The notes beneath the pieces were generated by a model. That model was not told where the DNA came from. It searched no databases and saw only the letters and a program-made list of their open reading frames with translations. A DNA stretch of 64,000 nt from contig CBDDLH010000016.1 in assembly GCA_965230565.1 (NCBI GenBank), positions 1,488,001 to 1,552,000 of the forward strand. Direction: 5' to 3'. The translations under genes and the position numbers were made by a program. Within the stretch, counting starts at the first letter, position 1. Every line of letters begins with the position of its first letter. Below are positions 37,135-45,390 of the stretch, in pieces. This DNA is from BCD1 sp965230565 (lineage in GTDB: Bacteria; Bacteroidota; Bacteroidia; Chitinophagales; Saprospiraceae).

Positions 37135-37353
37135 TATCCTAAGGTTATCAAACGAGGTGGATTGGAATGTTAGTTTAAATAGAAATTTTGAAGATGAATA
37201 AAAAGCCCAAAACGCTTCACACTTTCAAAATCATTCAAGGAAAAAAAGTCGGTTTTTTACCTCTAACATATTTCACTTTCCACATTGTTTCAGAAAAATC
37301 GACTTTTTTCACACCCCAGTAAATATTATTTTAAAAAAATAGTATTTCTGGCT

Positions 37354-37385
37354 TGGAATTAATATAAAAGTAGTTGTATATTTGC
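37354..37385 (+). promoter_or_regulatory. Promoter of the tRNA-Gly/tRNA-Leu pair
   Basis: TTGG at 37354-37357 and TATATTTG at 37378-37385 with a 20-base spacer fit the Bacteroidota consensus. The first tRNA begins 53 bases downstream. Confidence 0.65.
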
Positions 37386-37437
37386 AGCGCTCTAAGAAAA
37401 AGGAAGGGTTAAAGAATCCTTTTTAGAGTTAAAAAAT

Positions 37438-37510
<73 letters not shown>

Positions 37511-37520
37511 CAAAAATGGA

Positions 37521-37584
37521 AAGGTTTGAGTGTGAATTTGCAGTGTGAAAAGGTCACACTTATCTCACTCAGACCTTTTTTTTT
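37521..37584 (+). terminator. Terminator between the two tRNA genes
   Basis: AAGGTTTGAGTG (37521-37532) pairs with CACTCAGACCTT (37566-37577, one G-U) and is followed by a run of T to 37584; an inner stem GTGTG/CACAC closes the loop. Confidence 0.65.
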
Positions 37585-37603
37585 AGGATTTTAAGTCACA
37601 AAT

Positions 37604-37945
37604 GCCCGGGTGGTGGAATTGGTAGACACGCCGGACTTAAACACAATTGTTTCAAGTAACAATTAATTTGAGTGCCTTCTGGGAAATCAGAAGCGTAGAA
37701 CTTCTCAAATTCGGGGAAACCTTCTTGCTTTTCAGCAATGGCAATCCCGAGCCAAGTCCTGACTAAAAGTTGGGAAAGGTGTAGAGACTAGACGGGAAGC
37801 ATCTAAGTTCCTAGTTTGGAATATGATGAAGGGATAGTCCAGACCACAAATTCCGGTACTCAGTATCGAGAAGCAGCAAAAGCTGTAGTTGGTAAGAAAA
37901 TCCTGTGGCCTTCGGGCCGTGCGGGTTCAAGTCCCGCTCCGGGTA
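37604..37945 (+). tRNA. tRNA-Leu(UAA) interrupted by a group I intron
   Basis: 5' exon 37604-37638, 3' exon 37897-37945 (84 nt joined). Acceptor GCCCGGG with TCCGGGT, D arm with AATTGGTAGAC, variable arm GTGGCCTTCGGGCCGT, T arm GCGGG-TTCAAGT-CCCGC, discriminator A. Joined anticodon loop CTTAAAA gives UAA. The intron lies between U34 and A35, the same place as in the cyanobacterial and plastid tRNA-Leu intron. In the joined exons the anticodon stem CCGGA/TCCTG has a C28-U42 mismatch. Confidence 0.93.
37639..37896 (+). ncRNA. Group I self-splicing intron in tRNA-Leu(UAA)
   Basis: 258 nt, no open frame for a homing endonuclease. Core elements in order: P (AATTCGGGGAAACC, about 37708-37721), Q (GCAATCCCGAGCC, 37741-37753), R (GTGTAGAGACTAGACGG, about 37780-37795), S (AAGGGATAGTCC, 37829-37840). 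P1 can form between exon GGACTT (37633-37638) and GAGTGCC (37670-37676, one bulged G), with the expected U-G pair at the 5' splice site. P2 is TTCTG/CAGAA at 37677-37692. The intron ends in G (omega-G) at 37896. These are the classic features of tRNA-Leu group IC3-type introns. Confidence 0.95.
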
Positions 37946-37960
37946 CAAAGACTTGAATAT

Positions 37961-37999
37961 AAGCCCTTGTAAATCATTGATTTGCAAGGGCTTTTTTTA
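37961..37999 (+). terminator. Terminator after tRNA-Leu
   Basis: AAGCCCTTGTAAATC / GATTTGCAAGGGCTT stem with a three-base loop and an uninterrupted T-run; a textbook intrinsic terminator 15 bases after the tRNA. Confidence 0.9.
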
Positions 38000-39134
38000 T
38001 TTATTGTTTAAACCAGCATCGCTCCTAAGCTGCCCTTATACAGTTCATAAACAATTTTTTCAGCTCCAAGTATTAAAAAAAAACATTTTGCATTATATTT
38101 TTATTAAAATGCTTCCAATTCAATAATCCCACTCAAATGAAAAAAAACTATTTGGTACATACCTCTCTCAAAGATAGAATAAATACATGTTGTAATTTTG
38201 ATTCAAACTGTAGAAAAAACTTTTTTAAATTTTAGGATAAGTAACTGTTGTATCAAGCCTACTATTTGTGAAGAATGCAAATTCTTAATGGCACAAGGCT
38301 TAATTTCCTGCTTCTCATGGTAAGGAATAACTTGCATCTTTTAATTCTTCATCCACTTTATCCAAAATATTAGACTTCACTTTAATTCATTTCAATTTTC
38401 AAAAAGTTTTGTGCAATATTGATATTAGGTTGCTACCTATCCTGGTTATTCTCCAAATGATACCAGTAATCAAGTTTCCTTTGTTACATTATTAGGGTAT
38501 AGGATTTAGCCTAAGAAAAAATACACCTAAAATCCCTATTGAAGAATTAATTAAATATAATCCTTAAAAAATAATGAAGTTGATTTTGGAATGTTTCAAA
38601 TATCCACACTATCAATCCTTTAAACTCAAAAAGAGGTTATTCGAGGAAAAAATAAAATTCAACCGGTGTGAAAAATGTAATACCACCAATTGGAATGATA
38701 AACCATAATTAATGGCAACCCCTTTATCCTGGAGAAAATTTCCTCTTTGGTTAAGTCTGGGAATTTCCATCAATTTTAATGTATTCTCAATAGTTGGATA
38801 CTTCAATCATGTTTTTGATTCTTTGGAAATAGTAAAAATCATCATATCGATAATTTGATGATTTTATGTCCCAATTGCCACAGCCAAACCGATACATTTA
38901 GAGCAAAAAATAAACCCACTCCAAATAAAAGACCTTAATAAAAGCCTTCCTATTGAAGGTTTTTTTCATACCACTCACTTTTGTCAAATGTAGATAACCC
39001 GTAGAAGAGTTTACAATTAAGAAACAACCATATTGACCACAATTCGAACGCACCGAATAAATTCCACCTGTACAGATAAGTTTATCCCCTAAAAGTCCCA
39101 CTTGTAAATGGTGCAAAAAATGAAATTGGTAACA

Positions 39135-39244
39135 GATCATTGAGCGCAACGCGATCAGTGAGCTGTTTCTGGGGTGGCAAAAAAGGAATTTTATCCGGAA
39201 AACCAGCTCACTGATCAATTCACATTGTTCATTGCTCAGCGATC
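39135..39244. repeat. Cluster of four 11-bp repeats forming a composite palindrome
   Basis: GATCATTGAGC (39135-39145), GATCAGTGAGC (39153-39163), then inverted GCTCACTGATC (39206-39216) and GCTCAGCGATC (39234-39244). The inner pair extends to a perfect 13-bp inverted repeat (39153-39165 with 39204-39216). Confidence 0.7.
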
Positions 39245-39338
39245 TTGATCGTTTTTGTTGTTTATTAATCCTTTAGAACGGTTACTCCGATTTGTCACCT
39301 GAAATAAAATTGTTACCTCTTTTTGAAGCTTCTATCGC

Positions 39339-39364
39339 TCGTTGAAGCTTCCCAGCTTCAACGA
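39339..39364. repeat. Perfect 11-bp inverted repeat
   Basis: TCGTTGAAGCT and AGCTTCAACGA with a TCCC loop. No T-run; purpose unknown, possibly a small REP-like element. Confidence 0.6.
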
Positions 39365-39611
39365 CATACGCTCACTTAGCATCTTTAATCCTCAAAGAGA
39401 TGATGATTTATTCGAATTTCGAACTTGCCGAACCTGTCTTCCTTGCCAGGCAAGATTCATTCGGTTCGTCCAAACGGATAAATTCAATCCAAACCCGTAA
39501 CACCTAAACTTTATACCACCCTACCACAACTAACCACTTTTTAGCTTCCGATTTCCCTGTCATTTTGGTAAATTTACTACTTGTATTCACCCAACTAAAC
39601 GCATTACTATT

Positions 39612-40780
39612 ATGATCAAAATGCAACAGACCATGCGCTGGTACGGCCCACAGGACGTTGTCAGCTTAAGCGATATAAAACAAGCGGGATGTACCGGCGT
39701 GGTAACTGCCTTGCATCACATTCCATATGGAGAAATCTGGCCCGTTGAGGAGATTGAAGAGCGTAAGGAAATAATCGAAGCAGCAGGGCTGAGCTGGACG
39801 GTCATTGAGAGTTTACCCGTGCATGAAAATATTAAAAAGCAAACAGGAAACTGGCAACAATTAATCGACAATTATAAAACAAGCCTGCGCAATGTAGCAG
39901 CCTGCGGATTGAAGGTTGTCACCTACAATTTCATGCCCATCCTGGATTGGTTACGGACAGATGTTAACTACGAACTTTCAGACGGTAGCCGGGCGCTTAC
40001 GATTCGAAAAATCTTGCATTCATTGCCTTTGATCTGTTCCTGCTGAAACGCCCGAATGCAGCTGCTGATTATTCTGCCGAAGAGATTGAAAAAGCGAAAG
40101 CGAAACTGGATTCCATGAGCGAGGAACAGCAGTCCACTTTATTTAAAAACCTGCTGCTCGGACTGCCGGGAAGTGATGAAGCTTTTACACCGGACCAAGT
40201 GCTTTCCGCTTTGGAGAATTATAAAAACATTGGTCCCAAACAACTGAAAAAACATTTGTTCGATTTCCTCAATGAAGTGGCCCCGGTTGCAGAGGAATGT
40301 GGGTTAAAACTCGCAATCCATCCCGACGATCCGCCATTTTCGGTGCTGGGCTTGCCCAGGGTGGTCTGTAATGAAAAAGATCTGGAGGAATTGCTGGAAG
40401 CCTGCCCCTCCCCTGCCAACGGTCTTTGCTTTTGTACCGGATCACTCGGCTCCAGGCCTGACAATGACATCACGGGAATGCTCCGAAAATTTGGAAACCG
40501 AATCCACTTCCTGCACCTGAGAAACACCAAAAGGGACGAGGACGGAAATTTCTTCGAAGCTGACCACCTGGATGGAGATACCGACCTGTCGGCAGTGGTC
40601 AAAGAAGTCCTGAAACTTATGCAGCAAACCGGTCAGAGCATTCCTATGCGTCCCGACCACGGGCACCAGATGTTGGATGACCTCCAAAAATCTACTTACC
40701 CGGGGTATTCTGCCATTGGAAGATTGCGAGGACTTGCTGAACTCAGGGGGTTGGAAATGGGATTGTTGGCTGGTATGTAA
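39612..40780 (+). pseudogene. uxuA: D-mannonate dehydratase, frameshifted
   Basis: Two adjoining open frames (to 40046 and from about 40016 on) together make one UxuA of about 389 residues, the family length. N-terminal MRWYGPQDVVSLSDIKQAGCTGVVTALHHIPYGEIW and C-terminal LKLAIHPDDPP, ICS-type Cys/His metal-site stretch GLCFCTGSLGSRPDND, HFLHLRNTK and PMRPDHGHQM are all conserved. The frame changes by two bases: removing one T at 39997-39998 and one at 40014-40015 gives RALRFEKSAFIAFDLFLLKRPN, the expected family sequence. UxuA converts D-mannonate to 2-keto-3-deoxygluconate in glucuronate breakdown, which fits a glucuronoxylan locus. Probably a working gene with base-run errors; a real mutation is possible. 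Confidence 0.85.
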
Positions 40781-40807
40781 TAGATTGTTTTTGCTCCTGG
40801 ATGGAAA

Positions 40808-40857
40808 AATGGAAAATCGGAAGAGACGTACAGCATACCACCTTCCAATTTTCCATT
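40808..40857. terminator. Bidirectional terminator between uxuA and GH3
   Basis: AATGGAAAATCGGAAG (40808-40823) pairs with CTTCCAATTTTCCATT (40842-40857, one mismatch), between two convergent genes. Confidence 0.6.
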
Positions 40858-40905
40858 CTTTAATTAAGCACTTCTTTTCAAATATAATTCGTAAAAATTT
40901 GATAA

Positions 40906-43101
40906 TCAATTCACCTCAAAAGTTGCCTCGACAAATGGAGCAGCCCCCAAATCCAAACTTCTCTTTGAGGGTACAGCACCTCCAACGTAAACCCTGAACT
41001 TACCCTTTTCGATCAGTCGCTCGCCCTTTTCATTGACCATTTGCATCATCTCAGGCGTAATTTCAAAGGTCACCTTTTGGCTTTGGCCACCCCAAAGATC
41101 TACTTTTTGGAAGCCTTTCAGCGCAAAAACGGGCAATTCGACTGTAGATGCTATATCAGAAAGATAAAGCTGCACCACTTCCTCTCCCTTTGTTTTACCT
41201 ACATTCCTTATCGTGACTTCAGCAGTGATGGTTTCTCCCTGCTGAATTTTCGTTTTATCGAGCTTTAATGCCTGGTATTCAAATTGGGTGTAACTCAATC
41301 CAAACCCAAAAGGAAACAAAGGCGCTCTTTCCATGTAGCGATAAGTACGGTTTTTCATGGCGTAATCTTCAAAAGGAGGCAAATCATCTACTGACCTGGG
41401 AACAGTCACCGGCAACCGACCGGATGGATTTACATCACCAAACAAAACATCAGCAACGCCATTTCCTCCCTGCTCCCCCGGGTACCAGACATATAACAAG
41501 GCATCAGCCATTTCATAAACTTCCGGGCACGCAACTGCACTTCCGGAAGTAAGGACCACCACCAGGTTTTTGGCGCTTTCTCTCATCCTTCTGACATAGT
41601 TGATCTGATTTTCCGGCAGACCAATTTCTACCCGATCCCCAAAGTGGCGGGAAGCGATAGACTCCCCTTCTTCCCCTTCGATCAGCTGAGAAATACCTAT
41701 ACACACAATGGTCACATCTGAACTTGCTGCCACTCCGGAGAACCAGTCCTGTGGATTGCGACTCGGCTCATCCAACAGCGTTCCCTGACGATATTTTACA
41801 GAAGTATTATTACCTGCTTTGCCTACAATTCCTTCGAGGATAGTTGTCATATCCTCACTGACTCCATAATAATTGGCCAGTAACGCCTGCATATGGGTAG
41901 CCAGGGGCCCGGTAACAAAAATACTTCCAAGATCCTTTGAAAGCGGCAGAACGTTTTTCTCATTTTTCAACAACACCACGGATTTGGCCGCAGCTTCCCT
42001 GGCTAGTTCTACGTGATTCTCATGCCGGATCATCTCCGGTGAAATATGATCAAAGGGCACAGATCCTACCGGGTCAAATAATCCCAGTCGGAACCGGGTT
42101 GGTAATAACTCCCTCAGATTGTCATCAACGGCCTTTTCAGAGGTCAAGCCTTGTTCAATGGATTTGAGCAAAACCGGGTAGGTATTTCCACAATTTAGGT
42201 TACAACCTGCATTCAGTGCAAAAGCAGCAGCTTCCTCAGCTGTTTCTACGATATTATGCCCATCATAAAAATCAACCAGGGCCCAGCAATCTGAAACGAA
42301 ATATCCTTTAAACCCCCATTGCTTTCTCAGCACATCCTGCATCAAATAGGGGTGAGCACAACAGACTTCACCGTTTGTTCTGTTATAGGCGCCCATAATC
42401 CCTTCTACTTTGGCCTCTTTGACCAGGGCTTCAAAAGCAGGCAGGTAGGTTTCCCAAAGGTCTTTCATGCTTGTTTTCGCATCAAATTCATGGCGCAACT
42501 TCTCGGGACCATTATGCACGGCAAAATGTTTTCCCATACCGGCAGCCTTGACAAACTTTGGATGATCACCCTGTAAACCCTTAACGAATGAAACCGCAAT
42601 CCGGGAGGTTAAAAAAGGATCTTCCCCATAGGTTTCCTGTCCGCGGCCCCAACGAGGATCCCGAAAGATATTGACATTTGGAGTCCAGAAGGTTAACCCC
42701 TGATATCTTTCCCTTTGCCCATTGGCGCTGGCAAGGTTATATTTTGCCCTGGCTTCGGTAGCAATTACATCACCAATTCGATGTATCAGGTCGACATCCC
42801 AGGTAGCCGCCAAACCAATAGCTTGTGGAAAAACCGTAGCTCTTCCATTACGGGCAACACCGTGAAGACACTCATTCCACCAATTGTATTGAGGAACTCC
42901 CAATCTTTCGATAGCAGGAGCATCATACCTCAATTGACCGACTTTTTCCTCAAGGGTCATTTGAGAGATCAAATCCTCCACTCTATCATCAAGGGAACGT
43001 GAAGGGTCTTGAAAAGGGAAAGATGCTTGTTGGGAGCATACATTGACTTTAACTGCTGTAATCAGTATAGCCAAAACAAAAAGACGGATCTGATATTTCA
43101 T
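40906..43101 (-). CDS. GH3 beta-xylosidase
   Basis: About 731 residues from the ATG at 43101 (signal peptide MKYQIRLFVLAILITAV..CSQQ); the longer frame to 43206 adds 35 residues without signal character and is rejected. Domains: (beta/alpha)8 barrel with LTLEEKVGQL-type start, FWTPNVNIFRDPRWGRGQETYGEDP, KHFAVHNGPE and nucleophile Asp in GYFVSDCWAL; alpha/beta sandwich (SVVLLKNEKNVLPL); fibronectin-III-like end (FPFGFGLSYTQFEY). The NWWNECLHGVAR stretch is typical of GH3 beta-xylosidases. Last gene of the xylan operon; exported, acting on xylo-oligosaccharides in the periplasm. Confidence 0.93.
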   Translation of the reverse strand: MKYQIRLFVLAILITAVKVNVCSQQASFPFQDPSRSLDDRVEDLISQMTLEEKVGQLRYDAPAIERLGVPQYNWWNECLHGVARNGRATVFPQAIGLAATWDVDLIHRIGDVIATEARAKYNLASANGQRERYQGLTFWTPNVNIFRDPRWGRGQETYGEDPFLTSRIAVSFVKGLQGDHPKFVKAAGMGKHFAVHNGPEKLRHEFDAKTSMKDLWETYLPAFEALVKEAKVEGIMGAYNRTNGEVCCAHPYLMQDVLRKQWGFKGYFVSDCWALVDFYDGHNIVETAEEAAAFALNAGCNLNCGNTYPVLLKSIEQGLTSEKAVDDNLRELLPTRFRLGLFDPVGSVPFDHISPEMIRHENHVELAREAAAKSVVLLKNEKNVLPLSKDLGSIFVTGPLATHMQALLANYYGVSEDMTTILEGIVGKAGNNTSVKYRQGTLLDEPSRNPQDWFSGVAASSDVTIVCIGISQLIEGEEGESIASRHFGDRVEIGLPENQINYVRRMRESAKNLVVVLTSGSAVACPEVYEMADALLYVWYPGEQGGNGVADVLFGDVNPSGRLPVTVPRSVDDLPPFEDYAMKNRTYRYMERAPLFPFGFGLSYTQFEYQALKLDKTKIQQGETITAEVTIRNVGKTKGEEVVQLYLSDIASTVELPVFALKGFQKVDLWGGQSQKVTFEITPEMMQMVNEKGERLIEKGKFRVYVGGAVPSKRSLDLGAAPFVEATFEVN

Positions 43102-43158
43102 ATAATTTAGATTTTCGGATTCGGGCAAAACGCTGAATCGTATTGTATTATAAGCAAA

Positions 43159-43197
43159 AGGCTTCGGCAAAGGAAAAGAACTCCCAAGTCGAAGCCT
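43159..43197 (-). terminator. Hairpin between GH43 and GH3 genes
   Basis: AGGCTTCG (43159-43166) and CGAAGCCT (43190-43197) can pair around a 23-base loop. No clear T-run; may modulate read-through to GH3. Confidence 0.35.
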
Positions 43198-43245
43198 GAT
43201 TAGCATGATCGAACTGGTTTTGTAGTCTAAAAATAAACAGGCTGT

Positions 43246-44224
43246 TTACTCCATCATTCCGTCCAAAATTTCAATGGTTCCATCCTCCCGGTAGGAAATT
43301 TCAGCGACCTTAATACTACGCAAATGCGTAACTCCGCCAGACAATTTACTGTCATGGTGAAACAAATACCATTTACCTTCGAACTCACAAATGCTGTGAT
43401 GGGTAGTCCAGCCAACCACCGGGGTCAGGATTACACCGGCATAAGTAAATGGCCCGTACGGACTGTCCCCAATGGCATAACACAACAAATGTGTATTACC
43501 CGTGGAATAAGAAAAGTAGTATTTGCCATTGTACTCATGCAGCCAGGCAGCTTCGAAAAATCTGCGGTTATGATCACCTGCCGTTATGGGATTGCCTGCT
43601 TTATCTAATATGAGTACATCCCTGGGAGATTCTGCAAACTCCAGCATATCATCGGTTAGTTTGGCCACTTTAGGACAAAGTGCAGGAGCATCATCTGCTG
43701 GTTCGCCATCATCTTCCACGTAAGTACCTGTTTTATACCGCTGTAATTGACCGCCCCAAAGTCCGCCAAAATACAGGAAATACTCCCCAGATTTTTTATC
43801 GAAAAAAACAGCGGGATCGATACTGAAACTTCCCCTTATATATTCAGGCTGAGCGATAAAAGGCCCTTCCGGTTTATCGCCAACCGCCACACCAATGTGA
43901 AACACATCGGCATAATCCTTTGCGGGAAAGTAGAAATAATACTTCCCATCCTTTTCCGACAGCATCGGGCGCCCACATCTGCCTTTTTGCCCATGGCACA
44001 TCATCAATATCAAGCGCTACACCGTGATCGATAACTTCCCCATTGATATCTTCCATGGAAAACACATGATAATCCCTCATGCCAAAATGATCTCCATTAT
44101 CATTAAATGGAATTCCCGCATCAATATCATGAGATGGGTAGATATAGATTCTTCCGTTAAAAACATGTGCGGAAGGATCTGCGGTATAGATATGTTTGAC
44201 CAGATGCCTCACCTTTTCTTTCAT
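43246..44224 (-). pseudogene. GH43 beta-xylosidase/arabinofuranosidase, cytoplasmic, frameshifted
   Basis: Two overlapping frames join into one protein of about 325 residues. Start MKEKVRHLVKHIYTADPSAHVFNGRIYIYPSHD (catalytic Asp in TADPSAHV) and continuation DGKYYFYFPAKDYADVFHIGVA, SIDPAVFFDKKSGEYF, FFEAAWLHEYNGKYY are the GH43_1-type pattern. A surplus G in the coding strand at 43950-43951 causes the break; without it the join reads APDAVGKDGKYYFYF. No signal peptide, so it should act in the cytoplasm on imported xylo-oligosaccharides, matching the GPH symporter two genes upstream. ATGA overlap with the GH10 gene. Confidence 0.87.
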
Positions 44225-45354
44225 GATTGTTTATATTTTTGTACTCTTTGAATAATACTGTCAACGGCTGGCTTTGGGGTATTGTCGCGATTGAACAAAA
44301 GCGGATAATCACTTCTTCCCGGTATGGGCCAGTAATTTCGCCAGGTTTGCGCATCGTTCACGCCCCAGGTAGTTACCCTGGTTATTTTATCCTGGTGTTT
44401 TACAAACAAATCAAATAACTCAATGAAGCGATTGTTCAATGCCAGGGACATGGAATCCGTCAGACCATTTGGAAACGGGTTCATTTTTTCCTGATATTCA
44501 GCCGACAAAGAAACATCGGCAGAAAGGCTTCTGTCCGGCCATGGTAAAACGGTTATGTCCAATTCAGTGATCATGACTTTTCCCAATTCAGAAAACATTA
44601 AAATACTGTTTTCAAAATTCTCGAGAGCCGGTGAAGCAACATTCACATGGCCCTGCATTCCGATCCCGTCGACCTTGATTCCTTTGGTTTGCATTGCCTT
44701 TACCATTTCGTAAACAGCTTTGCTTTTTTCAGGGTTTGACAGATTATAGTCGTTATAGTATAATCCCGCCCCAGGGTCCGCTTTTGCCGCAGCTATGAAA
44801 GCGATCTCTACCCAATCAGGTCCGATGATCTTGTAAAACTTGCTCTCACGCATGGTCCCGTCATCATTGATAGCCTCATTCACAACATCATAACCATGAA
44901 CCCTTCCTTTGTACCTCGTCATAACGGTGGTGATATGATCTTCCAGTCGCTGTATCATTTCCTCACGATCCACATCATTACCTTCTTCATCCACGAACAA
45001 CCAATCTGGTACCTGTGAATGCCAGGCAAGCGTATGACCGGTTATTTGCATATCGTACTTTTCCCCAAAAGCCACAAAGGCATCAGCATCGTCCCAGAAA
45101 TACTGTTCTTTTTCCGGGTGAATATTGACGGACTTCATACAATTTTCAGCCACAATAGCATTAAATTGGCTGGTAATAACTTCGTGGGTTGCAGAATCCT
45201 TCTCGTGAATTTGATCTACGTTCAAGGCAGTACCTATGTAAAAAATATCTGCAAATGCATCTTTTAACCCATCAGGTTTAGTAGGTTCAACGGGGTCATT
45301 GCTACATGCACACAAGCAACCCAGAACCAAAAAAAATAATATATTTCTCATCAT
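44221..45354 (-). CDS. GH10 endo-1,4-beta-xylanase, lipoprotein
   Basis: 377 residues, lipobox LCAC with Cys17. Single GH10 barrel with HTLAWHSQVPDWLF, acid/base Glu160 in DVVNEAI and nucleophile Glu264 in ITELDITVLP. Lipid anchoring points to the outer membrane, where it would cut xylan chains into pieces for SusCD import. Its stop overlaps the start of the cytoplasmic GH43 gene by four bases. Confidence 0.96.
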   Translation of the reverse strand: MMRNILFFLVLGCLCACSNDPVEPTKPDGLKDAFADIFYIGTALNVDQIHEKDSATHEVITSQFNAIVAENCMKSVNIHPEKEQYFWDDADAFVAFGEKYDMQITGHTLAWHSQVPDWLFVDEEGNDVDREEMIQRLEDHITTVMTRYKGRVHGYDVVNEAINDDGTMRESKFYKIIGPDWVEIAFIAAAKADPGAGLYYNDYNLSNPEKSKAVYEMVKAMQTKGIKVDGIGMQGHVNVASPALENFENSILMFSELGKVMITELDITVLPWPDRSLSADVSLSAEYQEKMNPFPNGLTDSMSLALNNRFIELFDLFVKHQDKITRVTTWGVNDAQTWRNYWPIPGRSDYPLLFNRDNTPKPAVDSIIQRVQKYKQS

Positions 45355-45390
45355 TTTTGATTTATAAATTAGAAAATCCCGGGTGTCCGG

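Larger units (their letters stand above)
38000..39611. other. AT-rich region without a recognisable gene
   Basis: About 1.6 kb. The first two-thirds are very AT-rich and carry stops in all frames; the longest open frames (for example 38898-39218 on the minus strand) have no family resemblance and irregular composition. The last third is richer in GC and contains palindromic repeat clusters (39135-39244, 39339-39364, and a nested hairpin GAACC..CTTGCC/GGCAAG..GGTTC near 39427-39466). It may be decayed sequence at the border of the xylan locus. Confidence 0.55.

Noticed and set aside
37905..38126. Plus-strand open frame of 73 codons
   Set aside because: Its first part reads through the 3' exon of tRNA-Leu and the terminator; it is not a protein gene.
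38195..38330. Short Cys-rich frame (NCCIKPTICEECKFL) on the plus strand
   Set aside because: No start codon before the Cys-rich part and a stop soon after; most likely chance.
38898..39218. Minus-strand open frame of 106 codons in the gene desert
   Set aside because: No recognisable motif and irregular composition; it also runs into the composite palindrome. No support as a gene.
39990..40020. Programmed ribosomal frameshift in uxuA
   Set aside because: Two separate base-run changes are needed and no slippery heptamer with a following structure is evident; the same kind of lesion recurs in unrelated genes.
43102..43206. 35-residue N-terminal extension of the GH3 gene
   Set aside because: The internal Met gives a proper signal peptide; the extension has none and is non-coding in character.
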